NCBI GenBank assembly: GCA_034387635.1
Contig: JAOANU010000004.1
Location: forward strand, 62,001 to 126,000
From: Rhodosporidiobolus odoratus
Lineage: Eukaryota > Basidiomycota > Microbotryomycetes > Sporidiobolales > Sporidiobolaceae
Reading direction: 5' to 3'
DNA length: 64,000 bases
Part shown: piece by piece, positions 1 through 13,714 of the stretch
Position numbering within the stretch: the first letter of the stretch is position 1
Layout of the letters: each line of letters opens with the position of its first letter
The notes under the pieces: model-generated
What the model was told of the DNA's origin: nothing
What the model saw: the letters and a program-made list of their open reading frames with translations, nothing else
Databases searched by the model: none
Program-made: the position numbers and the translations under genes

Positions 1-509
1 GTCTCCCAGTCTGGTCCGCGCAGAGCGAATTTGGGGTGACCGGTAATCTGCGCAAGGAAGTCGGCATCAGCAGCGAAAGCTTGTGGAGAGGAGAGATAGC
101 GCGCACACCACCAATGACAGGCTCTTGTGCTTGTGTCGCAAGGTAATGAGTAGCGCTGAGAGCCCTCAGGGTTATCTCGCGGGACTCGAAGAGGAACCAC
201 CTGCGGGAAAAGATTATGGATGTCGAGCAGAGACAAAGTAAGCGGTAAAGAGACGGACCATATCGTTTTCTGAAGATTGTAGGGAGCATGTTTCACGACC
301 CTCAGATCACTCGCCGCGAGCTTGGCAAGGACCTGCAGATCAGAAGGGGTGAGTCGAGAGTGTAAGCGGCTAAGTTAAGAGGTGAAGACGGTGTAACGTA
401 CCTTGTTAACGGTGGCTGTCGAGTCTCCGTTGATGTTACTCAGAGTGAGAACGCAAGCATGGCTGGGGGGATCAGAGGGAGCCGAGGTTGAGAGCGGGAG
501 AAGCGACAT
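1..509 (-). CDS. Hypothetical protein, N-terminal part (gene runs off the window)
   Basis: Four exons share one frame from the ATG at 509: 509-402, 332-259, 200-107 and 47 to beyond base 1. Donors are GTACGT, GTCCGT and GTGCGC, and acceptors are CAG. About 107 residues are visible, starting MSLLPLSTSA; exon 1 ends in a stretch with LTLSNINGDS. No signal peptide or membrane segment is seen. I do not recognise the family. The GTCCGT donor is weak, so the exon 2/3 junction (…QKTIW/WFLFES…) is the least certain. The start lies about 260 bases from a divergent gene, so the two probably share a promoter region. The C-terminus is missing only because the window ends. Confidence 0.5.
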
Positions 510-767
510 GGGCGAGGAGAGCGTGTAAAAGCGATGTCAGGGTCGGGTATGGCAGATGTGAATGAAGGGTATGGAGCGGTACACGAGTGGTGTGCGAGGA
601 AAGAGAGAAGGGAGGAGCGAGAAAGTAACCCGTCGAGTGGGGAACGAGCAACTCGATTTGACTTTTTCCTCAGCAACCACGCTTCTCCTCTCTTCTCTTC
701 TCCTCTCCTCTCTCCATCTTCACCTCACCAAAGTCCTGCTGCTTCAAGCGACTGTCCTCGTGCAACC

Positions 768-3458
768 ATGCAGAGCAACAGCGAACCATTTGAACCACTC
801 TACCCTATCCCTCCTGACTGTCCTATTCCTTTCCCCACTTCTTCCAGCTCCTGGCACAACCCTCGTCAACCCTCCCGTCAGACCCTATACGACCCTGCCG
901 ACTACCTCTACCCCCCTCCAGTACTCTACGGACCCGTTCCCGGGGCCGCCTACCTCCCTTCGAAACCCCTCTATCGTACGGCTCCTTCGCACCCCGGACA
1001 AACCTTCTCCTCCCCTCGCTCGCCTCGAAGTGCCGTTTCGGCAACTTTCGCTCGTCAAGGACAGCAGCAAGGGCCGAACCAAGGTGCCTCCGAGCCTGAC
1101 GAGGGTGCGCTTCCGCTTGTCGCACCCAGATGCTCTTCTTGTTGCTGAATGAGGACAAACGCTGACGTACATCTATGCCTGCCCTCCAACCTCGCTAGAT
1201 GTTCCGATTGCGCAGCTCGACGCGCTTCAGGTCGGCACCGAAGCTACGCATCCCCTTGGAGAGCGACGTTTGGCCGACCCGCGGAGGGAGGGGGAGCAGG
1301 GGGAGGAGGGAGACGCAGGCGGTGAAATGCAGGTTGAGGATGGACAAGCGAATGAAGCCGCAGAAGACGACGGTGAGGCTGGTGAGGGGGACAGCGATGA
1401 GTGGGATTCTGACTCGGATGAGGGTGAGCATGAGATGAGAGTTGAGGACGAGGGAGACGAAGGCGAGTTTCGCTTCTCGAGCCCCTTCAGTGCCCCTTCC
1501 GTCGACAACCATGCTTGCGACTCGATGCTGTCCTGAGGAGCCGTCTGCTGACGCTCTGCTCTGCTTGCCGTGAATCAATCTCCTGACCTGCAGGCAACCT
1601 TGCCCCGACTGCTTACCGCCCCTTCACCTTCGAACGCTCCTCCGTCAAAGCCACCGGTGGCTTCACCCTCGATGTCGCCGTCGGTCCTCGCATCGGTCCT
1701 CTCACCGCTGATCAGCTACCGCCGAATGCGAACGGCAAAGACGGAACCGTCCAATATGTCCTCGGTTTGCTCAAACCCAATCGAGACCAACACGCTTACA
1801 ACGACCTCCCCCTCCCCACCCTCAGAAACGCTCGCCTCTACAAGCCCGTCGCTTCTACCCTACCCCTCTCCTGGCTCTCCTCGATTAAAATTCAACCTCC
1901 CGCTGCCACCGCGCTCAACAATGATCTCGCTCGCGGCTTGCTCTCTTTCCTCGCCTTCTTCACCTATTCTCTCTCGGCTTACGCTACAACCGAAGAGGAT
2001 GGAGAGGCGTGGATCGCTCACCTTGAGCGGCCCGAGGTGCAGAAACGGGCGAGCGAGTTGGGGCTCGGTCTTTACCTTCTCGAGCACTTGAGGGGTTTGG
2101 CGAGGCTGCGGGCGCAAGGCGGTTGGGAAGGAACCCTGAAGAGGCTGTTCGAGTACATTGGCTGGTCGGACGGCTGGGACCGCTTCATAGCGGGGAAGAA
2201 GCGCAAACTTCGACCTCTCGCGCATATCACCGGGCCGCAGGCGAAGAAGCCCAAAACGCTCGTCAAGTTCATCTTCCAAGAACTACAAGTCTTCCAGAAG
2301 GAAAACCCCCAACGCCGCATCCAAACCTTCCTCTCCCTTGGCGGCAGCGCTGCCCCTCTCGACCGCTCCGTTGTCTCCTACAAGCGCGTCAAGGACGTCG
2401 AGAGCTTCGGCATCGTCAGTCGGTACTCGGCACTCACCTATGGCGGCCTCAATGTCATCTCCGGCGGTGGAGCGAATCGTCACCTCGTCGTTTACAACAC
2501 CCTCCGCACCAAGCCGGCTCTGTCCTCCCTTCGACTTCGCGACGATGGCTCGAGTGCTCTGCCCGGCGCTTCGCCGTCGCAAGTGATCGTGGCGGCGCAG
2601 GCAGTAGAACACAAAAGGCTTAAGGGCGTGGCGGACCCATTGAGCGAAGCCTGCGTCGAGGCGGAACAGAATTGCAGCGGGGAAAAGGGGGAGAAGGAGC
2701 GGCGGGCTAACAAAGTCAGGGAGAGCGGGATTCAGGGGGAGAGGTTCAAGAAGGATGGCGAGAATGAGGGTGAGGACGATAGACTCGATGAGGAGGGCGG
2801 GCGGAAAAGCGGATCGGTGACCATCGTGGGGCCCGGGGAGTGCGTTGACGACGAGGACGACGAGGCGGGTGTCAAGGACGTCCGGGCGGACGGTAGTAGC
2901 AGGATGGGCGCACCTTTCAAGGAGTCTCACGTCAACTTCAGCAGACTTAACAAGGCGAATCAAGATCTCGTCAAACCTTTCGCCTCCTACCCCGGCTTCA
3001 GCAGGCTCTGCGGAGAAGTTCATCACCGCCTCAAGAAGATCTACCCCACTATCCTTACCCCTGCTTCAGCTCGGCAAGGCGTCACCGTCCGTGTCTGCCA
3101 CAGTACCAAGAAAACCACCTCTAGCTCCATCAATCTCGTTTTCTTCGGCGGCGACAACCTCACTACCAGGGGTCAGTTTTCCAAGAGGGTGCCGGCGGAA
3201 TACGACACGGTTCAAATGCGCTGGGACGCGGTAGCGAGGGAGTTCGAGTTTCTGGACGAGGACGGGGACGCCGTGGTCTGTCACGCGGTGAGCAGTGGGC
3301 GCGAACAGAGTTGGACGTGGAGTCTAGCGGACCTGCTTTCAGCGATGGCACCTTTATCCGTAAACAGGAGGAGGGGCGAGGAGCTAGCAGAGGCCGAGGT
3401 GAGGACGAAGGCCAGGGAGACGGAGAGGACACGCATAATCGAGGAGTTCTTCGAGTAG
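768..3458 (+). CDS. Large hypothetical protein (830 aa) with acidic and Glu/Lys-rich segments
   Basis: Exons 768-1104, 1199-1489 and 1594-3458 join in phase (2493 nt). The start ATG sits in a good CAACCATG context after a pyrimidine-rich leader. Both introns begin GTGC, the first has a CTGAC branch site, and both end in AG. The N-terminus is Pro/Tyr-rich. Residues roughly 140-205 are strongly acidic (EDDGEAGEGDSDEWDSD). A globular-looking part follows (around SFGIVSRYSALTYGG), then a charged Glu/Lys/Asp linker near residues 480-600 and a second conserved-looking block ending in a Glu-rich tail. I see no catalytic motif, membrane segment or known domain. Layout suggests a soluble, possibly nuclear protein, but no function can be assigned. 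Confidence 0.6.
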
Positions 3459-3977
3459 ATCGCTTTCGTAGTAGCCACGAGTGGGGAGGTCATGTTCGAA
3501 AGACTTCGTCTCAACTTCGTCTCTTCTGGCATTTACTCCTCTCTCTCCATTTTTGTGTTGACCCCTGGGCCATGTCAGCGACTTCAAGTAGATCGGAAAT
3601 ACCTGAGTACATGAGGGAAGAGTTCAAGATGCCGCTGTTGCGCGCGTCTTCCAGGGTGATTCCCGCTACCTCGAAACCAGAAAATCAGCCTGCGGGTACC
3701 GTACATACTCTCCTCCTCCGAGCTGCCTCCCGCTTCACAGTACTAGTCAGTACTAGCCTCCTCAATGTGAATATTGTAATGCTCCAGAGAGCCAGCGGCT
3801 ACTGAGCACAGCATGTTGTAGTTCGAGAGCTTATGCCTGCCGGGCGAGGCTAGCCGCGGGCAAAGTTCGCGAAGAAGCGAAAGAAACTGAGAAAATGAAG
3901 CTTGCCGAAACAGCGCTCCGTCTACGAGGACTCTCTCATAGTCGGCAACGATAGGATCGGGCTTTACAGCGAGTTCC
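3459..3977. other. Convergent intergenic region
   Basis: This stretch lies between the 3' ends of two converging genes, so it should hold both 3' UTRs. No gene is seen. One small oddity is two tandem copies of cagtactag at 3738-3757. Confidence 0.5.
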
Positions 3978-4621
3978 CTACTTGGTGACCTTAGCCGCGG
4001 CGGCCTGATCAAGCAGAGAGGTCAGCTTCGGTCATCGGGAACAACGTAGGGAGCAAACGAACAAGGACTAGGCGGCGCCTCTGCTTCTTGAGGAGCATGA
4101 TCTCGAAGCGCTCAAAGTCGGAAGTGTTGCGACGCTTCTCCTGAGCGGCACGCTTCTGAGCCCACGCCGACTTGGCCCACTTGGCCTCGACCTCGGACGC
4201 CTCCCAGACCTTCTTAACCGTGGTCGAACCCGCAGCGCGGGGGAGCTTCTTGAGAACGTACGGGGTGAGTACGAGGCGGCGGTAGGTGAAGGCCTGGCGG
4301 GGGACGCCGGTGGAGGGGCCGTCGATGAGCGCCTGATAGTCGGAATCGCGTCGGGGGCGATGTAGGACCGAGAGAGGCATTTGGCAACAGGGCGTGAACA
4401 GTACGGGGAAGGGCAGGCGGATAGTCGGAAGTCGAGGTGAACATGCGGGGCGGAAGCGAGGTCAGCCAAGATTACACCCGGACAGGTTGCAGCAAAGTAC
4501 GCACGCGGTTGTGGTCGATGATCTCAACAATGGTGGCGAGCTTGCCAGCAGAGGGACCGTCGTTGAGGAGAACGACGCGGCCGACCTCGACGAACCTCTT
4601 GAAGGTAGACTCCGAAGACAT
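3978..4621 (-). CDS. RPL14: 60S ribosomal protein L14 (eL14)
   Basis: Structural protein of the large ribosomal subunit, acting in the cytosol. Exons are 4621-4505, 4332-4069 and 4004-3978, giving 135 residues, the usual eL14 length. The N-terminal KOW-type segment is clear ([26 protein letters not shown]). Exon 2 carries ALIDGP, the basic helix with [14 protein letters not shown], and [10 protein letters not shown], all typical of eL14. The last exon is only 27 bases and encodes an Ala/Lys tail ending KVTK. Intron 1 (172 bases, GTGCGT) is long for this window, as is common in ribosomal protein genes. The donor before the terminal exon (GTCCTT) is weak, but it is the only choice that gives a normal eL14 end. 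Confidence 0.95.
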
Positions 4622-5369
4622 GGCTATACGGCAAGAGGGTGCGGTGGTCACGGAGGGACAGGGCGTAAAGCGCGTGGGAGAGACACGGCGGAACAGACAG
4701 GGGATGCGAAGGGAGATGTCAGCTAACTCGCACTTGAGAGGCAGAGGCGCACTTGAAGATGCCGGTCCGCCCGCTCCGACCACAGCCTGTAGAGCCTCCG
4801 TGTCCGTTCCAGCAGCGTTCCATACCAATCCAGCATACCCTCCCTATCCATTCATGCCATCCTTGTCGAGTGATCGCGCGCAGTGGAGCGACACCAAGTT
4901 TTTGAGGGCTGGAGGGCGAGGCTCGAAGTGACTGGTGACGGGGGTCGAGTAGGGGGGTAGGCAAATCGAGTATGCGTTTCTGATGCCGTGCATGGCACTT
5001 TGACTAACCTAGAGGTTTGGCGGTCGAGAAGATCACGAAGAGGAAACCAGCAGCTCGACTTCTCCCAAATTGCCCTCGATCAAACACTCGTTCTACAACT
5101 CGCTGCTTACGTTGTCTGTGGGCTCCTGCAGGGCTATCAGCTATCCTAACTACCCTCTCGACTACCCGCCACGCCTTGTCCGGCGCAAATTGCTTGACAC
5201 CAGTCACTTCTCCCTTCCGCCATCTCTGTCCTCACCTCGCTATTCTCACACTACTCTGCGAGGCGTACAAGCGACGCGACCATTGTCAAGAAGCAAACTA
5301 CTACCCTCTCGCTCTTTCTCCACACTCAACACGCAAGATCCAGTCCCTTCTCCTCCTCCTCAACCCCCT
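4622..5369. other. Intergenic region upstream of RPL14; weak hint of a small plus-strand gene
   Basis: This must hold the RPL14 promoter and 5' UTR on the minus strand, plus the 3' UTR of the membrane protein gene. On the plus strand, an ATG at 4849 opens a short frame and a good branch/acceptor pair (CTAAC…CTAG) ends near 5010. Beyond it a hydrophobic peptide is readable (QQLDFSQIALDQ, LQLAAYVVCG). No complete exon chain could be closed without running antisense into the next gene, so I do not call a gene. Confidence 0.4.
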
Positions 5370-7880
5370 TCACCTATCCGTCATTCCCAACGCATCGAAT
5401 CTCGCCCCGCCCGTCACCCTCCTCTCGACATGCGCCTCAGGAACAGGACTCGGCGATTGTCCCAACAAATACGGCAGGAACTGGGCGCTCGACTGGCTGT
5501 CCTGCTCACCAAAATCCGGACGAGACGGCGAACGACTCGGTAAGAACTGCGGTGGGAAGACGATCTCGCCCCTCGTGCGCGGATGCGGGTGCGTGGATCC
5601 GCCGCTCCTGCTGATTGAAGACGACGCTCTCGAATGCGACCTCGACAAGGCATGAGACGTCGCAGTCGAGTACGCCGACGCGCTCGAAGCTTGTGAGGCT
5701 TGCCTGCGAAGTTGCTGAATCTCGGCTGCGGGGACGTAACGCAGCGTTTGCGGCGGAGGTTGGATTTGAGGAGGAGGGACGGGGACGATCCGGGCCTGCT
5801 GGATCGTTTCTTCGAGGGCGAGACGTTGGGGAGTGGGGCCGAGAGAGCGGAAGCCGGGAGAGCTAGCGGCTGCTGGAACGGTCGGTAAAGCGAGAGAAGG
5901 AGGTGGGAAGCCTGGAAGAGGTGGAGGTGAAGCACCCAAACGCACATTGCGCGAACGTGGGCGGAAAGGCGGTGGAGTCTCAACTGCCATGCCTATTCCG
6001 TTCAAGCTGTTGGTGCTCTCCGTCGCAATCTCATATATGGTGCGCTCCGGTAGCGGCGCAGCGGCTGAAGAGGCAAAGCGGACCTGCCGCTTAACCGTTC
6101 CCTCTGGCTTTTCCACCTCGGGCTTGTTCGCCGCGCCGCCGAAGAAAAGGCGCCTTATCCCGCTCATGCCCTCCTGACTCTGCTGCCATCTTTCCTGCTT
6201 CTTCAGCTTCGTCTTGTACGACGCACTTCCCGTATCATCACTCCACCTCGAGTTTGGCTCGTCCCCCTCTGCTCTTCCGTCTGCAGCCAGGATTTCGGGC
6301 TCAGCCCCCTGCTCTGCCGATATTGACAGCGACTGCCCACGCTCGAGAAGATGCTGCCCTCCAGCCGAGTCAGACCCGCGATCCTCGCTCGCGGTCGCAC
6401 TTTCAAGCGGTAAACGACCGGTTTCCCACTCTTCTCCTGCTGCTGATATTTCGTCAACCGGCGCACCGAGGACGGATAGACGAGGCAAGGTCGGAGGGAC
6501 ATTTTCGGTGGGAAGGTGGGCTTGAGAGCCTCGATGGGTGGAGACGGGCGGGCGGAGTAGCGGGAGGGGAGATTGGTTCGAAGACGAGGCGAGGGAGGGG
6601 AGGAAAAGGAGGGTGTGGAGGAGCGCGAGCTGGATCAGGTGGGAGGGATGTGAGTACCTGGTTCCGGCCTCATTCTCGCGAGGGGGGGAAGAGGGCGCAC
6701 CATGGCTATGTCCCCTGCAGGCAACACCAACCACCAAACCCATTCTCTGCCGTTTCCTGCATGGTCCGTCCCAACTCCCGCCCTTGGTGCTTTTCCGACC
6801 GGTACGAATAGCCAGAAGAGATTCGGTGCCGTGTAGGCGACGTAGTACAGCGCGAGTACAGCGGTGCAGAGTAAGTGAGGGTTTTCCTGAGCGAAGGAAG
6901 GGGAATTGGGAAGGTCGTTGGAGATTGGCGAGGTGCGATTCTGGGAGGCATGGAGAGCACGACGGAGAGGCAAGAGGAGGAGAAGTGACAGAGTGAAGAG
7001 GACAAGCTGTCGGCAGGCGGGGATGTCAGCCGTTGCCGGGGAGGTATAGTCAGGAGAAAAGCTGACCCAGTTGGCCAGAGACCCGCTCAGGCCGATCACA
7101 CGGACAGCGAGGGGTGAGGAGAGGAGGCTCGACTCGTCCGGTCCCGTGTGGAAAATCGCCTGGTTGGCAAGACACAAGGGCAATCAGAACGAATCGAGTG
7201 AGAAATAGCGAGGTGAAAGCAAACCTCGACGTCTGCTACACCTTCCGCTGCCCCAGCGCCGAGAGTGACCAGGAAGACCACGATAGCGGTGATACGGCCT
7301 TTTGCGGTCTCCTCGCTTTTCCGGGAGAGTAAGAAGAGGCCGAAGTGCGAAGCGGTGAGGAGGAAATGGGAAAAGAAAAGGGTGAGAAAGGTGAGTAGCT
7401 GAGCCAAGGAACCTGTGATGGACTTGTGTGGCCTATAAAATTGAGAGAGCCGAATTAGACTGCGGTTGCCAGCGCAAAATAAGAGAGAACGCACGAAAGA
7501 AGAGCGGAAAAGACGCTTTTCCCGATTTGCACTGCGACGGCCAAGAGAGACTACACACCAGAGTCGTTCAGCGCGCTCATATGACACAGTTATGGACGTA
7601 CGAGGGCCACCAGCAACCTCCCTCTCCTTCCCGCCTCCATTCTTTCCGTTTCGTCGTCGCTCGAGACCGCTCCCACCGTCCCGTCCCACCACTTTGACGG
7701 CCCACTTTTACCGTAGCCTATCTCAAGCCTACGCCTCCTCTGACTGTAGGGTCTGCTGAGCAGACAGAGGGCGAGTACGACGGTGCAGCCGGCGAGGAAG
7801 GCGGACAGCTGAGACGCGAGGATGAAAGACGGGGTGGAGGAGGGGGACGGAAGGAGGAGATGCTGTCGGGGACTAGCCAT
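5370..7880 (-). CDS. Multi-pass membrane protein with long disordered cytosolic tail (711 aa)
   Basis: Five exons fit in phase: 7880-7602, 7422-7225, 7159-7067, 7006-6701 and 6629-5370. Hydrophobic segments lie in every N-terminal exon: QLSAFLAGCTVVLALCLL, the exon 2 run with LLTFLTLFFSHFLL and ITAIVVFLVTLGAG, then LVLFTLSLLLLLPL, LLCTAVLALYYVAY, WVWWLVLPAG and LALLHTLLFLPSLA. This gives about seven spans. Roughly the last 400 residues are Ser/Pro/Arg-rich and low in complexity, with many RSxS-like sites, suggesting a regulated cytosolic tail. Seven spans plus a long tail resemble a receptor-like protein, but no diagnostic motif identifies a family. Intron 1 is the weakest join: its acceptor (CACAAG/TCC) was chosen because it keeps the membrane frame. 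Confidence 0.55.
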
Positions 7881-8653
7881 GCACCTTGTGTGGGCTGAGA
7901 GTACGTCTGATATGGTATACAGGCGAGGAAGGCAGGGAACAAACAGAAAAGAAAACGGTTGCGAAGGGCTGCACTGCTGCAGGACAGCGTCGGTCCAGCC
8001 TTCCAGCTATCGCGGGGCTGGCCAAGCTTGCTTGATGAGCTCAAGCGTCCGAGAGTACGGTCAACGAGCTCGAAGGTAGCCTGTGGACGCTAGGAAAGTC
8101 TTTTTCTTTCGCGCCTTGCGAAGGTCAGTCATTTTTTCCACTTCTCCCGGACCACTGCTGGCCCCGGAAGTGAGGGTCATAGGTGTCGCTGCTATAACAT
8201 TTGCCCGCGCCTGCAGTGGTAGATTGCTGTGTATCATAATCCGTGAGAGAAAAGGTTGTCTCACCTCGACGCGGCTTCTCCGGGACGGGAGGAGTGCTCT
8301 CACCGCCTCGTCTTGTCCTTACGTCTGCTTGCATTCACTTTGCGCGCTCGCTCAAAGCTCCGACAGACCTCAACAGCTGCATCGCCGTCCTCGATTGGTG
8401 CTGAAGCGTACACCGTCCAGCAACCTTCTATCAACACCTCTCACACTTCCGAGACTAGCTCGTCAAGGTCGCAGAGGTATGCACAAGCTACTGCCAAGCT
8501 ACAACTGACCAGTCTGGTGCTGATCCGTTCCTGTGCACCCTCTCACAGCTCTTTACCAACCTAGTCTGAATCCCACCCACCGCCCCCGCCGGCTGCTCCG
8601 TGTCCTACCAACTCCCGCCGACCACCACTCCTTGCCTGTAGCACACTTGCACA
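7881..8653. promoter_or_regulatory. Divergent promoter region between the membrane protein gene and MPK1
   Basis: Two genes start outwards from this 773-base stretch. No third gene is supported; both strands hold only short, poor frames. The MPK1 side is a long pyrimidine-rich leader (CCACC/CTCC runs) up to the ATG, typical of 5' UTR in this genome. Confidence 0.5.
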
Positions 8654-10901
<2,248 letters not shown>

Positions 10902-11402
10902 GCTGGGTACGCCGAGATTTGAGACGCCGACGGAATGGGAGAGGGCGGAGAAGATAGCCGCTGGCGGCGAGGGCGGAGGATGTACAATCCCGTTCGTCAA
11001 GGTTTAGCGCGTTTAGCAGGGAGGAAAGGAAGGAAAAGGACGCTAGGTGCCGTAGGATAAATAGTTGGCTACCCCAGGCAGTTGTGGGCTTTCTTCTTTT
11101 TGCTTTGACACCATGATATGGACTCTATTCAGCTGCTGAACACAATGCACGAGACTTCGACCGCCTCCTCTTTTGCTTGTAGCAGGTGAGGGACTAGAAG
11201 GTGAAAAGAGTGCAGCAGTAGACTGCTTTGTCTTTCCTTGCCTGGTACGAGTCAGTGTATCTATAATACACTGCGTGAAAGAACGACGACACTGTCACAT
11301 AGTGGCAGACAGGAGGAGGCACGAACGAAGGTGTTCATAGCGCGTGGTGATACAAGCTCTGCGCCTCAACCAACCTACAACGTTCATTAACTATTCTCGC
11401 CT
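10902..11402. other. Convergent intergenic region
   Basis: Holds the 3' UTR of MPK1 and the region beyond the RTA1 pseudogene. An A/T-richer patch with TAAATAG near 11059-11065 may be part of the MPK1 3' end signal. No gene is seen. Confidence 0.45.
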
Positions 11403-12882
11403 TCAAGCTCGACTCCACCACCTCTTCTTCTCCTCCCTCCCAACCTCATCGCCCTCTCCAACGGCAGTCCCAGCGGCGGTGCCGTTCTGCAAATCGTGCA
11501 TCGCGAGACCTTGTCCGTTGCTCGCGAGGTCAAAGGGGTAGGTGGGGTGGTGAGGGATGAAGTAGCCGGCTTAGAAGACGGAGGCAGTGATGGCTGCGAG
11601 GAGGATGGGGAGCTGCGCGAAACGACCCGGGAGGAACAGATAGAGATACCAAGAAAAAAGGTCAGTCTGTGCCGCGGCTGCGAGGTCAGGGAGATAGGGT
11701 CAAGACGAGGGTGGACTCACCGTCTCGAGACAGTAGTAAACCGCCTCACGTCCCAACAAGTAACCCTTTCCACCTCCTTGGCCTGAGCCAAACTCGATCG
11801 TGCGGGAGAGACCTCGCACCAAGACGCAAAGAGCACCAAAGTAGAGGGTGTAGAGGCATCTGGTCCACGGTCCGAATGAGACACCGGCGCGGCGGGCGCG
11901 GGTGTGGTTTGTGCAGTCGATGCGAAGTGAGGTTGAAGAGCGGGAGAAGAAGAACAGTCCTAGTCAACCTTCTCATGTCTGAGTTTGAACGACCAAGTTT
12001 AAGAAACGGACGAACGTACAGATTCCAGCAAATACAGCAAAGATCCCCAAGCCAACGATCTGTATACAAAACCCAACCACCAGGATCGCTTTGCCGACCT
12101 CCTGGATTTCGGGGTTTTCGTTCGTCAAAAGTCGTCCCCCGTTACCTTGCACAACGAAGGAAGCGACATCGAGGGTGACAAAGACCAGAGAGCACGGATC
12201 CGAGGCAAGTAGATTGAGCTGCGAGAACCGCAAAGAGGGGTAAGGGAGCAGCACACTCTTTGTCACCCAGGATGACCGAACCGGCGTCCACTGCTCACCC
12301 ACCAAAGTGATGATTCGCCCAAAGCACATGTAGTAGCTTGCGCAAAACAGGGCGGGACAGAGGACGATGAAGAGGTCTTCGAAAGTAAGATGGAAGCGAA
12401 GGGGCAAAGGTCAGCGGGCTAGAAAACGCCTTGGCACGGGAGAATGAGACGTACTGGAGGATGTACCAGATCAAGCCGGCACCGCGACCTAGTGAAGAGG
12501 TGAACTGTTGTCAATACAGGGCGGAGAGGGTTAGTCATATTCTGGGGAAGAGAACACGCACTTGTCGGGTGATCTGAACTAACCGGCCTCAAGCTATACC
12601 CAATCGCCTTCCTATACATCCAATCATGAAAGGGAGCATCTGGGTCGTTCCACCATTTGGTAAGCGTCATACTGTACTCAGGGAAAGGGCATGAGAGGCG
12701 GAAAGAGGGAAAAGGAGGGAGAGAAAAATGAAAGGGAGAATCCGACTCATATACCGTGTCTTCTTCCGGTACAACAGCCCACATTGCACAGCCCAGGTCG
12801 TGAAGAAGAGTGATATGGCAATATAGGCCGGGGTATACGACGGTTTGTACTGGTAGTAACGCCAGGCGGTATCGTCGGCCAT
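11403..12882 (-). pseudogene. RTA1-family membrane protein, decayed tandem copy
   Basis: Tandem relative of the intact RTA1 gene just upstream. RTA1 proteins are fungal seven-span membrane proteins linked to lipid translocation and stress tolerance. The copy starts like its sister (MADDTAWRYYQYKPS), keeps LCPALFCASYYMCFGRII, FVTLDVASFVVQGNGG, the FGSGQGGGKGYLL region and even the same end, KKRWWSRA. At least five lesions separate it from a working gene. The first donor reads ATGAGT where the sister has GCAAGT. One base is missing near 12610. Two acceptors are changed (near 12380, and CTGG for CCAG at 12185-12188). An in-frame TAA at 11571-11573 replaces a Tyr codon in the last membrane span. 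Some lesions could be bypassed by other splice choices, but not the stop. An expressed, truncated product is possible. Confidence 0.8.
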
Positions 12883-13714
12883 CGCGTCCTCGTTAGGCTG
12901 GAGGGCGGGATGTAAGAGAAGAGGCGGTGGAATCGGCTTGTGTGTACTCGGAGGACGCGCTACAGGTGAAGGGATCTGTTCGCGATCTGTTGGAGGGGTA
13001 GCTGGCTACCTTCTGCGGTAGGAGTTTCGGGGGAGGAAGAAAAGCAAGGTCGAATCCGGCTTCGTCTGCTTAAGCGGCCACGGCCTGCTCCAACTCAAGG
13101 CGGTGCGCCGCAGATCATGGTGCTCCGGGACCGACATCGGCTCTGCTGCCAAGAGCCGCTTCAAACGACTCCTGTCCTGAGTAGAAAGGAAGGTCTGAGA
13201 AAGTCGTTCTCCGGACCAGGAAGTCCACGATCTCGTGCGCAAGATGCCATACAATCTGTATGTCCTGCCGGGGGGTGCCGATGATGCTCGAGTATCGCCC
13301 TTGCGAAGCGCTTTGATGCTATGCAGAAAGGAGGAAGGAGTCTTCAAGAGTTTCGCCAGATCGGGAGCGGGAAGACTAGGGGGTCGACGCAGTTCACCGT
13401 TTGGGGCCTCGAGAAGCAGCTCAAGGGGTGCTCGGGAGGTCGGGGGTTTGGAGCTGACAGTTGAAAGAGGATGGCTCAGGTAAGCAGACGGGGCAGGCGT
13501 GCCGGTATAGACCTCTTCGCACTCTACTTCGCACGGCTGCGTTTCGCGCCTCGATCGAAGTCGGTTTATGCAAACAGCCTGCAATGCAAGAACAGAAGTA
13601 CATCCAAGAAGTGGAAAGGAACGGGGACGAGAAGAGGAAGAAGAGTAAAAACAAGTGTCCATTCGTACAAGTCCTCCTCCCGCCCATCCCAACAATCCGA
13701 CGATCAGCTCTCCT
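12883..13714. other. Spacer between the RTA1 copies with an open minus-strand frame
   Basis: A minus-strand frame is open from about 13695 to its stop at 13006; the first ATG-started product would begin MDTCFYSSSSS, near 13660. The peptide is Ser/Arg-rich without hydrophobic spans or known motifs, and I found no splice structure supporting it. The region also carries the upstream sequence of the RTA1 pseudogene and the 3' UTR of the intact copy. I do not call a gene. Confidence 0.35.

Noticed and set aside
5017..5655. Plus-strand 212-codon frame
   Set aside because: Half of it is antisense to the membrane protein tail, and no exon chain closes it. Noted as a weak hint only.
11403..12882. Calling the downstream RTA1 copy a working gene with altered splicing
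   Set aside because: Alternative splice choices can rescue some lesions, but the TAA at 11571-11573 lies in sequence still homologous to the sister up to the shared tail.
13006..13695. Minus-strand frame between the RTA1 copies
   Set aside because: Ser/Arg-rich with no domain and no splice support. It could be chance in GC-rich DNA.
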